From assembly GCA_030680745.1 (NCBI GenBank), contig JAUXUR010000022.1, forward strand, positions 1-37,462: a DNA stretch of 37,462 nt, given 5' to 3'. Below, piece by piece: positions 1-8,462 of the stretch. This stretch comes from Alphaproteobacteria bacterium. Its GTDB lineage: Bacteria; Pseudomonadota; Alphaproteobacteria; JAUXUR01. The notes below the pieces were generated by a model. The model searched no databases. It was not told the DNA's origin and was given only the letters and a program-made list of their open reading frames with translations. A program made the translations under genes and the position numbers. The stretch's first letter is position 1. The number at the start of each line of letters is the position of its first letter.

Positions 1-113
1 ATTTTTGATGCTGAAAATTTCGACAGATAATTGTTTTACCTTAGAAATTTTTGGTTCAAAAAGCGACCAAAGGTCATCGGCTAAAAACGGTAGTTTCAGA
101 TTATTTGGGTATA
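1..113. repeat. MITE-like repeat, copy 1 (cut by window edge)
   Basis: The right part of a repeat that is complete at 1466-1629 and 17294-17456. It contains the same internal blocks (GACCAAAGGTC palindrome, AAAAACGGTAGTTTCAGATT) and ends in the terminal inverted repeat ATTATTTGGGTATA. The left end is outside the window. It lies directly in front of the gene at 173 and may carry part of its promoter region. Confidence 0.8.
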
Positions 114-172
114 TATTCATATAGTGCTAAAATAACGAATAGTGCATTTATATAAAAAAAAAGGAGAAGAAT

Positions 173-1189
173 ATGAAAATTTCTAGAATAATAGCATTAG
201 TTTTAGCTTGCTCAAGCAATTTTATGAATGCTGAAGCGGCTTGGGTCGGTAAAGATAGCGATATTTCTTACTTAATTCATAGTCAGATTGACCAATTTTC
301 TAAACATGTTGATAATTCTTCTGTGAATACTGAACATGTTGAGGTAAATGGTAAGAATTTTTACGGTATAGACCAGAAAAACCTTAATAAGACAAATTAT
401 GTTCAATTAAAAACAGACTTAATCAATAAAATGGGGTTAAAGACACGACGTATGGTTCAAATTGTTGGCAGCTCGAACCAATTTAGTGTTGAAGGAACAC
501 AATTAGCACGTGAATTTTTGAAACCATATTTTGATGGTGAGCATATTATTGAATATGGATATACAGGGCATATTAATGATGATTTATCTAAACTTGATAT
601 TAATTCATTTCTTAATGAGTATATTGAGCAGAACCCAAATGAGACACATCGTGTTTTAGCAAATGTGGTTGGTCATACCTTCACTGCGTTGAATCTTTGG
701 GGTTGCAAAGTTTCTGATAAAGTTTCAAATTTTGTAGTCGTCTATAATGATTATGGTATGCAAGAAGGTTTTACAAAATTTGGCGATGATGTTATAGCCT
801 CAGATTATATTATGTCAGCCGAAGATGATGATTTACTTGTTATTGTTGAAGGAGGTCCACAATCTTTTAGACAGGCCGTTAACGTTCTTGAAAAAGGTGT
901 TAATGTTGTTGCATTAGGAAATGTTCGTGAAGAAAAAGATAGAAAATTTTTTTCCACAGCTGAATTTTTTGATCTTGTTAAAACTGCTTTACTTAAAAAT
1001 CTCGATCTTACAGGTCAGGATATCAAGCAGATATTAGATAGTTATCTTTCAAATCATGAAGCTTGGGATCCAACCAGACCTGATGCAAGCACAAAAGAAG
1101 GACTTTTTTATTCAACAGTTGCAGATTTCATTAATAGGGGAATTTACAAAAAATTGCTTAATAGGTTAGATGTAAGGATTGTTGAATAG
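173..1189 (+). CDS. Exported protein with SLOG/LOG-like nucleotide-binding motifs
   Basis: 338 aa, not assigned to a named family. Residues 1-23 form a signal peptide (MKIS, hydrophobic core, cleavage near AEA-A), so the protein should leave the cytoplasm. Two segments recall the SLOG/LOG Rossmann-like fold: a strand followed by GSS at residues 95-101 (VQIVGSS) with a helix after it, and a strand followed by GG and a helix at 221-236 (LLVIVEGGPQSFRQA), then a further strand at 243-249. In LOG/SLOG proteins such loops bind a nucleotide or NAD-type ligand. The start is supported by AAGGAGAAG about 5 nt upstream. The assignment is inference from motif layout; a SLOG protein with an export signal would be unusual. 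It stands alone between two MITE copies. Confidence 0.75.
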   Translation: MKISRIIALVLACSSNFMNAEAAWVGKDSDISYLIHSQIDQFSKHVDNSSVNTEHVEVNGKNFYGIDQKNLNKTNYVQLKTDLINKMGLKTRRMVQIVGSSNQFSVEGTQLAREFLKPYFDGEHIIEYGYTGHINDDLSKLDINSFLNEYIEQNPNETHRVLANVVGHTFTALNLWGCKVSDKVSNFVVVYNDYGMQEGFTKFGDDVIASDYIMSAEDDDLLVIVEGGPQSFRQAVNVLEKGVNVVALGNVREEKDRKFFSTAEFFDLVKTALLKNLDLTGQDIKQILDSYLSNHEAWDPTRPDASTKEGLFYSTVADFINRGIYKKLLNRLDVRIVE

Positions 1190-1465
1190 AGGATAATATT
1201 ATTTCTATCTAACTTTTTTCTTAATGTATGTTTAGTTAAGATGGAGGAAATCTTCTTTCCTTCATCTTGAGATTCTGTAAAATCCTTTTTTCTTAATCTA
1301 AATAATTATCATTTTGCTGTCTTTTTGTTCTTTGTTTTGTGCTAGGTTTTTAAGATACAATCCTGAATCTGCGTATGAAGCGTGCTTCGAAGCAAACAGG
1401 AAAACAAAGATGGTGTAAACAATTTTTTATCATAACAATATAAATTGTCCTGTAGATTGATCAGC
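1190..1465. other. Intergenic stretch with a stable hairpin
   Basis: No gene seen. At 1238-1268 there is a 13-bp stem with one G-T pair (AAGATGGAGGAAA, loop TCTTC, TTTCCTTCATCTT). It could end the transcript of the preceding gene, but no T-run follows directly. The rest, to the MITE at 1466, is AT-rich and contains a short GCTTCGAAGC palindrome near 1380. Confidence 0.5.
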
Positions 1466-1629
1466 TATACCCAAATAATTTGGAAATGCCGATTTTTAGG
1501 CATGAGATTTGAGATGATTTTTGATGCTAAAAATTACGATAGGTAATATATTTACCTTAGGAATTTTTTGTTCAAAAAGCGACCAAAGGTCATTGACTAA
1601 AAACGGTAGTTTCAGATTATTTGGGTATA
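1466..1629. repeat. MITE-like repeat, copy 2 (complete)
   Basis: About 164 bp bounded by inverted ends: TATACCCAAATAATTTGGAA on the left and, reversed, TATACCCAAATAATCTGAAA on the right. The inside holds a short TGCC/GGCA hairpin and GACCAAAGGTC. There is no coding capacity, so any movement would need an enzyme supplied in trans. The right end lies only 9 bp from the truncated gene copy at 1639. Confidence 0.85.
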
Positions 1630-1638
1630 TATATGCGT

Positions 1639-1847
1639 TTATTTTTTAATGCCCAATAATCGACGTATCGCATTTTTATACTCCATCAGCTCATTAAAAT
1701 CTTGTGTTTCATACATCAGATTCAAATAATTATTAAAAGCTTCGTGGATATTGTAATAATTAGGCTTACCTATAAATTCATTCGTTTTTTTTCGAACTAG
1801 ATCTTTATACTTAGGAAATTCAGCATAAGTCAGTAACCACTCATGAT
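1639..1847 (-). pseudogene. Truncated duplicate of the exported-protein gene at 7648-8247
   Basis: This 209-bp stretch matches the last 209 bp of the gene at 7648-8247 (positions 7648-7856) with scattered substitutions and no length change. The frame is open down to a TAA stop (TAG in the full copy). The N-terminal two thirds, signal peptide and ribosome binding site are missing: similarity stops abruptly after the CCACTCATGAT block. The break on one side and the MITE at 1466-1629 on the other suggest a rearranged duplication. It is very unlikely to be expressed. Confidence 0.85.
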
Positions 1848-1914
1848 ATGAGCTTGATACCCCTATTTACACACGTATCCTGACTTCCCGAATTAATCTT
1901 ATTTAATTTTGCAG

Positions 1915-2574
1915 CTAAAAAACGTATTTAAGACCTATCGACATCACAGGGAAATATTTCAAAATATTTTTGCTTGCAGCTTTTTCTACTTTATCTTCAA
2001 GAAAACGTTTGAGAGAAGGGAAGTTTCGAGCTCCTGTTCTTGTGAGAGTGGCTTTTGGTGAAAACTGGAAGAGAACGCCAAGCTCACCTGTGAAACTCCA
2101 AGGAGAATTGTTATATAAAGCTGCGTCAAAAGCTAAGCCTAGATAAGGACTTACTCTTTGATAATGTACTTTTAAATTTGCTTGACCAACTTGATCTGGG
2201 GTGATGTTAACATTGTTAAGAGTGATGTTGTTTTTTAATCGAACATCGGATAACTCAAATTGATTTCCATTATAAAATAGTCCGGTTAATAATTTAAAAC
2301 CACTCTTAAAGGGATGAAAGCCTAGACTTGCGCCTGCCGTTAAAAAACGAACTTTACTATTAAAAAAGAGGTCTTTTGTTGAATTATTGCTGGTGAGCTT
2401 AAGGCCATTAACGGATCCTGTCAGAGATAACCAGCTATTATGTCTATAAGAAGATTCAGCGCCAATACCCAATGTACTTCCCTTAACCCCCAATGAAATC
2501 GGCTCCGCAGAGGCTTGACTCAAAAAAAGAGCTAACAGAGATATAATTAATAAAGTAGTTTTTCTTGTCTTCAT
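1915..2574 (-). CDS. Outer-membrane beta-barrel protein
   Basis: 219 aa from the chosen start. A signal peptide (MKTRKTTLLIISLLALFL..ASA) is followed by alternating polar/hydrophobic strands (LGVKGSTLGIGAE, WLSLTGSVNG, VSPYLGLAFDAALY) and a C-terminal strand ending in Phe (LKYVF), the usual signature for insertion by the BAM machinery. A TTG start 21 nt further upstream is possible, but the ATG at 2574 has GAGAGGA at good spacing and begins the signal peptide. Size and strand pattern suit an eight-stranded barrel of the OmpA/OmpW/opacity type; no specific function can be given. It lies downstream of the sulfatase cassette on the same strand, separated by 218 bp, so joint transcription is uncertain. 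Confidence 0.75.
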   Translation of the reverse strand: MKTRKTTLLIISLLALFLSQASAEPISLGVKGSTLGIGAESSYRHNSWLSLTGSVNGLKLTSNNSTKDLFFNSKVRFLTAGASLGFHPFKSGFKLLTGLFYNGNQFELSDVRLKNNITLNNVNITPDQVGQANLKVHYQRVSPYLGLAFDAALYNNSPWSFTGELGVLFQFSPKATLTRTGARNFPSLKRFLEDKVEKAASKNILKYFPVMSIGLKYVF

Positions 2575-2792
2575 GACGATTCCTCTCAATACCAATAATT
2601 AATTTATCCTAAATTTTATACCTATACTTTGACCATTTTAGCTAAAGCTGGTTGAGAATAAATAGGAAAAAATCGATCTTTTAACATACATCTGTTGCTG
2701 TAGGGCGTTATTTAACGTGGAAGGGGCTGCACCTGATTGAAACGCATGCTGCCCCAAATTCCCCATGTATGTCAGTTCCTAGGCAATAAAGG

Positions 2793-5195
2793 TTAGTCCC
2801 TCACTGCCTCAAGCTTCGCGTTGGATTCATTCATCTCTTTATCATTGCTGGCTGTGAGACCGCTCTTGCCAAGTTCAATGACAACTTTTTTTAGGTTACC
2901 TGTGAACTCGAAGGGCATTTTGTCAGCATAGTCTTCAACGATGGGTGTTCCTGAGTCCTTGCCGATATCCAATGTTTCATCAAGAGATATTCGCGTGGGA
3001 ATGGTGCGCTCAATTTTCGCTTGAGCTACCTGCTTATCATCCACTGTAATGGTGCCGATGCCGCCCTTGCCCGCACCACCTTCATCATACTTAAAATCGA
3101 AGAATATGGTGTGCTTACCAGGGCTAAGCTTCTCGTTTGAGGCGACTCGGTACTTATGTTCTGGCTGATTCGAAAAGGCATGGATAAATTGTGGCTTGCC
3201 ATCAATAACGATCAATCCCCAGCCACCAAAGCGTCCACCCTGTGTCACAAGAACGCCTTCGGCTCCTCCATCAGGAATTTCAACTTCCGCTGTAACAGTA
3301 TAGGATTTGTTCTTCAAGTCTGGTGCTGTACCCTCTGGAATTCGGATCATTCCTGGATAGAAGGTGAAGGTGCTGCGTCCCCGTGTCAAGCTTGGACGGA
3401 TAGATACGTCGGTGCGTGCAACAAATGAAGCATCGAGTGGATAAACGTTATATTTTTTTGCCTCACGGTCAAAAATATCTTGGAGTTCTTTAAGCTTATC
3501 AGGATTTTTAGCTGCCAAGTCCTGTGCTTGGGAGAAATCCTGTGCAATGTGATAAAGCTCCCATTTAAAATCATCAGGGCTATTCTCTGAGGCAGCCTGC
3601 CAAGGTAATCGGAGCGGCGTTGTATTGGCCATCCACCCTTCGTGGTAAATCCCACGATTTCCCAACATCTCGAAATATTGCGTCTTGTGTTGCGTTGGTG
3701 CTTTGGCCTCGTCAAAACTATAAACCAGACTGTACCCTTCTATTGGTTTCTGCTTCACGCCATTGATTACTGTCGGCAATTGAATTCCAGTCGCTTCAAG
3801 AATCGTCGGGGTTATATCGATAACGGAGCTGAATTGTGTACGAACTTCGCCTTTCTGTTTGATGCGTGCAGGCCAAGAGATAACGAGACCATTACGTGTG
3901 CCACCAAAATGCGAAGCAACTTGCTTGGTCCACTGAAACGGCGTGTCCATGGCATGTGCCCAGCCAACGGGATAATGGTTGTAGGTTAACGGCCCGCCGA
4001 GATCATCTATGATCGAGAGAAGGTAAGGAAGACTTTCCTTAACCCCGTTAGCGGCAACGCCGACTTCATTAGCTAGGCCCTGCAATGTACCTTCGCCACT
4101 CGCGCCGTTATCACCTTGAATATAAATGATGAGTGTATTATCCAATTCACCGGTATCTTCGATTGCTTGAATGACGCGCCCAATGTTGTGATCGCAATAG
4201 GCTAAACTCGCCGCATATACTTCCATCATACGCGCATAAAGTCGCTTTTGGTCAGCGTTAAGGCTATCCCACGCAGGAATTTGCTCGGGTCGCGCGGTGA
4301 GCTTGGTGTCAGCAGGAACGACGCCCAAAGAAATTTGACGCGCCAGCGTTTCCTCCCGCAGCTTATCCCAGCCTTGATCGAACTGACCTTTAAACTTTTC
4401 GATCCATTCCTTCGGCGCATGATGCGGCGCATGGGTCAATCCCGGTGCGAAATAGGTGAAAAATGGCTTATCCGGTGCAAGAGCGTGCTGCTGACGAATC
4501 CATGAGATGGCATGATCTGCCATATCCGCCGCAAAGTGATAATTTTTTGAGTTATAAGGAGGTTCGATAGGCTTAGTGCCTTCAAAGAGTGCAGGGTGCC
4601 ATTGGTCCGTGTCGCCGCCAATGAAGCCATAGAAATATTCGAATCCTAATCCAGTTGGCCAGAGCTCAAACGGACCTGCTTGACTCGACTGCCAGTCTGG
4701 TATGTTATGATTTTTGCCAAACCAGGCCGTATTCCAGCCATTCTGTTTGAGAATTTCCCCTATTGTGCCACAGCTCTTTGACATGATCGAATGGTAGCCA
4801 GGATAGCCCGTTCCCATTTCTGTAATGACACCGGTACTGGTGGTGTGATGGTTGCGGCCGGTGATGAGTGCCGCGCGCGTGGGAGAGCAAAGTGCGGTAG
4901 TATGGAACGTATTATATCGAAGACCTTCTTTGGCCAATTTGTCAAACCACGGTGTCGGAATCGGACCTCCAAACGTAGATGATGCTCCAAAGCCCACGTC
5001 ATCAGTTAGAATCAGCAAGATATTAGGTGCGCCCTTAGGTGCTTGAATAGACTTAGGAAAATCTGGTGTAGACTCACTGGCCGTGCTGCCAATCTTCCCC
5101 TCAAATGGTTGTTGAGAAAATGGAAGGACATTTTCTGCTCCTGCTGGCAATGCCAGCGCGAAGGTAAAAACGCAAAATATTGTTTTGATTTTCAT
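2793..5195 (-). CDS. Type I arylsulfatase, exported, long form
   Basis: 800 aa from this start. Hydrolyses sulfate esters after a cysteine is converted to formylglycine. Numbering from the ATG at 5195: signal peptide 1-20 ([13 protein letters not shown]), metal-binding Asp pair at 65-66 (ILTDD), activation motif C-S-P-T-R at 103-107, His 255, and the metal-binding D-N of GDNG at 362-363. The ~200 residues after the catalytic domain form the beta-rich tail typical of ~780-aa bacterial arylsulfatases. Upstream ATGs at 5225 and 5237 would only lengthen the n-region. Last gene of a cassette with the barrel protein and the formylglycine-generating enzyme upstream, which should mature it. By eye its G+C is well above that of the neighbours (line 3901-3960: 33 of 60), a sign of acquisition by transfer. 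Confidence 0.93.
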   Translation of the reverse strand: MKIKTIFCVFTFALALPAGAENVLPFSQQPFEGKIGSTASESTPDFPKSIQAPKGAPNILLILTDDVGFGASSTFGGPIPTPWFDKLAKEGLRYNTFHTTALCSPTRAALITGRNHHTTSTGVITEMGTGYPGYHSIMSKSCGTIGEILKQNGWNTAWFGKNHNIPDWQSSQAGPFELWPTGLGFEYFYGFIGGDTDQWHPALFEGTKPIEPPYNSKNYHFAADMADHAISWIRQQHALAPDKPFFTYFAPGLTHAPHHAPKEWIEKFKGQFDQGWDKLREETLARQISLGVVPADTKLTARPEQIPAWDSLNADQKRLYARMMEVYAASLAYCDHNIGRVIQAIEDTGELDNTLIIYIQGDNGASGEGTLQGLANEVGVAANGVKESLPYLLSIIDDLGGPLTYNHYPVGWAHAMDTPFQWTKQVASHFGGTRNGLVISWPARIKQKGEVRTQFSSVIDITPTILEATGIQLPTVINGVKQKPIEGYSLVYSFDEAKAPTQHKTQYFEMLGNRGIYHEGWMANTTPLRLPWQAASENSPDDFKWELYHIAQDFSQAQDLAAKNPDKLKELQDIFDREAKKYNVYPLDASFVARTDVSIRPSLTRGRSTFTFYPGMIRIPEGTAPDLKNKSYTVTAEVEIPDGGAEGVLVTQGGRFGGWGLIVIDGKPQFIHAFSNQPEHKYRVASNEKLSPGKHTIFFDFKYDEGGAGKGGIGTITVDDKQVAQAKIERTIPTRISLDETLDIGKDSGTPIVEDYADKMPFEFTGNLKKVVIELGKSGLTASNDKEMNESNAKLEAVRD

Positions 5196-5275
5196 TTTTA
5201 TTGTCTCTCTAAAAATTTTTGCCATTTTCCTATCCATCTGTATAGATTAAACTTATTAGTCGTTATCTCCATTAT

Positions 5276-6130
5276 TTACTTTGGAAATAAGAATTGAAGT
5301 TGTACCCTGATTGTCCAATCAGAAGCATTTTTTGGTCTCACGATATTGTAATAAGTGGCCGCCGACACATTTATGGGTTGAGACCCTATTTTTAAAATCT
5401 GTCCAATTCCAAGGCCAATAGGAATGACCCATCGATCCCGACTTTTGGCAGTCCAATTGGCCGTAATAATGGGAGATGAGGTGAGGTAAGTCCCTGGAGA
5501 AGATGGGAGGTTATAGTTAACAAAAGGTTGCATAAGCATTTGGTTGACGCGTTCACGTTTAGAATTTCCTGCAAAATCCCAAATGTTATTGATGAGGCCG
5601 CCACAAAGCCATGGCCCCTTTGAAATCAGCGCAACACCCGTGGGACCTGTAGCCCATTTTTTAGCGCCCAAGGCATTATCGCTCGCTGTTGGAACTTGAA
5701 AAATTTGGCCTATGCCCCATACCAGTTTTCCTGAATCTTTGGGAGAAAGAAAAAATGAAACTTGCATATCCCCAATCCCATTCTTACGACCCATACCAGG
5801 ATTTAATCCTGGTTGGGAGATCACAGGAAGGATCGTACGTGTGATTAAATTCCAATTTGGAGTCATATCAAATGGAATAACAGGTTGGATATTCAAGATA
5901 TTTTGAGTTTGATCGTCAGCGCCTGCATTAAAATTTGTATTATTTTGAAACGGTAAACTGATCATATTGGCGATTGGGTTTTGTGCTGCTTTTGCAAGAG
6001 ATTCTGTATCCTCTCCTTTAGAATCCTTTTTGGGGGACGAGATAGGATCTATCTTTGTTTCCTTATCGGTAGCATATAGGCTTAAATCTCCTAGAATCAT
6101 AATAGTAATCACAATAATAGCTATACGCAT
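5276..6130 (-). CDS. Probable outer-membrane barrel/transporter of the sulfatase cassette
   Basis: 284 aa with a signal peptide (MRIAIIVITIMILGDLSLYA), a lysine/aspartate-rich linker to about residue 45, then strand-rich sequence with repeated amphipathic segments (NTNFNAG, NWNLITRTILPV, GDMQVSFFLSP, WVIPIGLGIGQILKIG) and a C-terminal aromatic strand (IRVQLQFLFPK). It resembles proteins labelled 'neuromedin U' or 'transporter' in bacterial genomes, which is a family name without a proven function. RBS AGGGAA 7 nt before ATG. It sits 42 bp after the formylglycine-generating enzyme gene and 80 bp before the sulfatase start, all on the same strand. A role in passing sulfated substrate across the outer membrane is an inference from position. 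Confidence 0.65.
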   Translation of the reverse strand: MRIAIIVITIMILGDLSLYATDKETKIDPISSPKKDSKGEDTESLAKAAQNPIANMISLPFQNNTNFNAGADDQTQNILNIQPVIPFDMTPNWNLITRTILPVISQPGLNPGMGRKNGIGDMQVSFFLSPKDSGKLVWGIGQIFQVPTASDNALGAKKWATGPTGVALISKGPWLCGGLINNIWDFAGNSKRERVNQMLMQPFVNYNLPSSPGTYLTSSPIITANWTAKSRDRWVIPIGLGIGQILKIGSQPINVSAATYYNIVRPKNASDWTIRVQLQFLFPK

Positions 6131-6172
6131 GATGAATTCCCTTAGTTCTTTTTATTTAATTATTTTAGAACA

Positions 6173-7246
6173 CTATTTATCTTTCACACACCGAAATCCC
6201 AGATTAATCATAGAAGAATCTGGTGAGGTTTTCATCCTTGCTGATATCCGATAGCCCCAGCAATAGCTATTGTGGCACATGAATGATCCGCCGCGTATAA
6301 CATATTTTTTGACGTTTGGATCATCTGGATCAAAACTTTTTTCCGTATTGTGAGGATTAACAACGCTACCTTGTTTGTCTAAGGTAACGTAATAATGAGC
6401 ATCATAAAGATCAGATGTCCATTCCCAAACATTTCCTGCCATATCGTAAAGCCCATAACCATTGGGCGGATATTTCTTTACAGGCGTTGTCCAATCTATC
6501 TTATTACTTTTGTGAGGAAATTCTCCTTCCCAAATATTTGCTTGTGGTTTTGTCACATCCACTTCTTCATTACCCCAAGGGTATTTGTTATTTTCCAAAC
6601 CACCCTTTGCTGCCCATTCTCTTTCGGCTTCTGTGGGCAATCTTTTGCCTTGCCATTTACAATAAGCTTGAGCATCTTCAAATGAGACATGTACAACAGG
6701 GTGATCATTTCCCAGTATTTTAGACTTAGGTCCATGAGGATGACGCCAGTCTGCGCCATTTATCCAATGCCACCATTGAGAATAGTCGTTTAGGGAGACA
6801 GGATGTTTGGTCTGTTTAAAAACCAGTGATCCAGGCGCTAATTTATCTGCAGACGGTTTTGGTGTGTTCGGAGGTATCTGTTGTTTGAGCAATTCCCAAT
6901 CAACTGGTTTTTCAGCGGTTGTCACATAGCTAGTTTCTTTAACAAATTTTTGAAACTGCTCATTTGTTACTTCTGTTTCATCCATGTAAAAAGCATCGAT
7001 TTTAACTTGATGAACGGGAGATTCATCTGGTTTAGCAGCTGGATCATTATTCCCCATCATAAATGAGCCCGATGGTATCTCAACCATCCCAATCTGGGCG
7101 ATTTTAGGAGCAGATATGAGAGCAGATGCTTTGGATACCTTGCCACAGCCACATGGTTCCTTTTTTTTTGCTGCTTTATCATCTGCATAAGAATGACAAA
7201 AGGTAAAAATTAATAAAGGAACTAAAATCGAGTAGAATTTATTCAT
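6173..7246 (-). CDS. Formylglycine-generating enzyme (SUMF1-type), exported
   Basis: 357 aa. Oxidises the Cys of CxPxR in sulfatases to formylglycine. The family is recognised from MVEIPSGSFMMG, FYMDETEVTN, GKRLPTEAE, GYGLYDMAGNVWEWTSD and the C-terminal RGGSFMCHNSYC..NLGFRC; the two copper-binding catalytic cysteines are C324 and C329. Thus a true sulfatase maturase rather than a generic paralogue. Residues 1-21 look like a signal peptide (MNKFYSILVPLLIFTFCHSYA), giving a periplasmic enzyme, whereas well-studied bacterial homologues are cytosolic. The mature N-terminus carries Cys-Gly-Cys-Gly at 32-35, like the short motif in the N-terminal extension of human SUMF1. First gene of the cassette; its partner sulfatase is also exported. 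No strong RBS (GGA about 11 nt upstream). Confidence 0.95.
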   Translation of the reverse strand: MNKFYSILVPLLIFTFCHSYADDKAAKKKEPCGCGKVSKASALISAPKIAQIGMVEIPSGSFMMGNNDPAAKPDESPVHQVKIDAFYMDETEVTNEQFQKFVKETSYVTTAEKPVDWELLKQQIPPNTPKPSADKLAPGSLVFKQTKHPVSLNDYSQWWHWINGADWRHPHGPKSKILGNDHPVVHVSFEDAQAYCKWQGKRLPTEAEREWAAKGGLENNKYPWGNEEVDVTKPQANIWEGEFPHKSNKIDWTTPVKKYPPNGYGLYDMAGNVWEWTSDLYDAHYYVTLDKQGSVVNPHNTEKSFDPDDPNVKKYVIRGGSFMCHNSYCWGYRISARMKTSPDSSMINLGFRCVKDK

Positions 7247-7647
7247 AATAGGTCATATCCAATGTCTGTAATTGCTTCAGTTTACCTTCGATCAATTACT
7301 CAAAATTCTTATTTTCTGTATCTTTCTCTTGTTAACGATAGCAAACTGAATTTTTCTGTCAATAGAGGGGTTATGTACAGACCAGGCATTAAAATGAAAA
7401 TGTGCACTGAAGAGACTTGATTTATGCAACACAGCCCTTACTTCACTGACGAAATTGTTGAGAAACCCATAACAGAGGATGTGTGAGAATTTACTGTTTT
7501 AGAGCAATTTTGAACTTTAAACCGTAAATTTTGACACGAATGATAGAAGATTCGACAGGGAAGATCGCAGTGTATTCTTTATGCATGATGATCTGAGTAC
7601 CGAAGAGACGTATCAATCGACCACAATAGTAGAGTTTCAAAAAAAGT
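7247..7647. other. Intergenic DNA with an IS-like end
   Basis: 401 bp without a convincing gene. The minus strand from 7437 to 7419 reads GGGCTGTGTTGCATAAATC, close to the 18-bp terminal inverted repeat known for IS903-like members of the IS5 family (GGCTTTGTTGAATAAATC, from memory). No transposase frame accompanies it, so at most a remnant. The remainder to 7647 shows nothing I recognise. Confidence 0.4.
7419..7437 (-). mobile_element. Possible IS5/IS903-like terminal inverted repeat, remnant
   Basis: A 19-bp block resembling the outer end of IS903-type elements, with the outside at 7437 and the inside pointing to lower coordinates. No second end and no transposase were found within the next kilobase. 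The match relies on remembered consensus and could be chance. Confidence 0.3.
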
Positions 7648-8247
7648 CTATTTTTTAATGCCCAGTAATCGACGTATTGCGTTTTTATACTCCATCAGCT
7701 CATTAAAATCTTGTGTTTCATGCATTAGATTTAAATAATTATTAACAGCTGCCTGAATATTATAATAATTAGGTTTACCTATAAATTCATTCGTCTTTTT
7801 TCGAACAAGGTCTTTATATTTAGGAAACTCAGCATAAGTCAATAACCACTCATGATGTATAGGATCAAGACGGGTTTTAATATTAATATAATATGTTTTG
7901 CCTAATCCCAAAAGCGCACCTGTACCTACCCATTCATAAGTTAAATGCAAATATCTATCATTTGAATAAAATTTAACTTGATGTCTTTTTGGTCTTGCAA
8001 ATACTTGTAAATTCTGTCCTGAATAACGTAGGTTATTATCGTATTCTTCCTTAGGAACATCTTTATAATATTCCCTAGAATTAATGACAACTTTTTTTTC
8101 TGTAGATAATTGAGTAAGTTCTGTCCACGGAAGTTCATCTGGCGCATATATTTCATTTACTTGCTCAAAATTTACTACAATACTATTTGATGTATTAGGT
8201 AACAAAAAAAGAACAAAAGATGTATATATTAAAAAATAATGACGCAT
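7648..8247 (-). CDS. Exported protein of unknown function
   Basis: 199 aa, family not recognised. Signal peptide at 1-22 (MRHYFLIYTSFVLFLLPNTSNS). The middle is strand-rich with many Tyr, Asn and Lys (YYKDVPKEEYDNNLRYSG, YLHLTYEWVGTGALLG), and the C-terminal 60 residues are helical and basic. Start confirmed by GGAGG 6 nt before ATG. The last 209 bp are duplicated as a truncated copy at 1639-1847. The gene is divergent from the small exported protein at 8463. It could be a secreted or surface factor; nothing indicates an enzyme. Confidence 0.75.
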   Translation of the reverse strand: MRHYFLIYTSFVLFLLPNTSNSIVVNFEQVNEIYAPDELPWTELTQLSTEKKVVINSREYYKDVPKEEYDNNLRYSGQNLQVFARPKRHQVKFYSNDRYLHLTYEWVGTGALLGLGKTYYINIKTRLDPIHHEWLLTYAEFPKYKDLVRKKTNEFIGKPNYYNIQAAVNNYLNLMHETQDFNELMEYKNAIRRLLGIKK

Positions 8248-8342
8248 TATAATCCTCCAATTGTTTTCTAAAACATATATTATTATATAATTTGTAATAT
8301 TAATTTTTGGTTAATTTTATTGAGCTCTAGATATTTCTATAG

Positions 8343-8373
8343 AAAAAAGGGAGCATTTATGTTTCCCTTTTTT
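8343..8373. terminator. Terminator-like hairpin between divergent genes
   Basis: A perfect 10-bp stem AAAAAAGGGA/TCCCTTTTTT with an 11-nt loop (8353-8363). The A-tract and T-tract make it usable from either strand. Both flanking genes start, rather than end, near here, so it is not the terminator of either coding region; it might close a short untranslated transcript. Confidence 0.5.
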
Positions 8374-8462
8374 GATTGTTTTGTTATAATCAATAAGTAG
8401 GATATATTTAATAATTATCCTAAAAAAATAACAAGATAATAAAAATTAGGGAGTTTCATACA

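Noticed and set aside
2723..2755. GGGGC...GCCCC hairpin after the sulfatase gene as a terminator
   Set aside because: The stem is only about five solid pairs with a long loop and no T-run on either strand; too weak to call.
3156..5046. Several open frames on both strands within the sulfatase gene
   Set aside because: The sulfatase frame has full family motifs over this stretch; the others are frame shadows in its GC-richer DNA.
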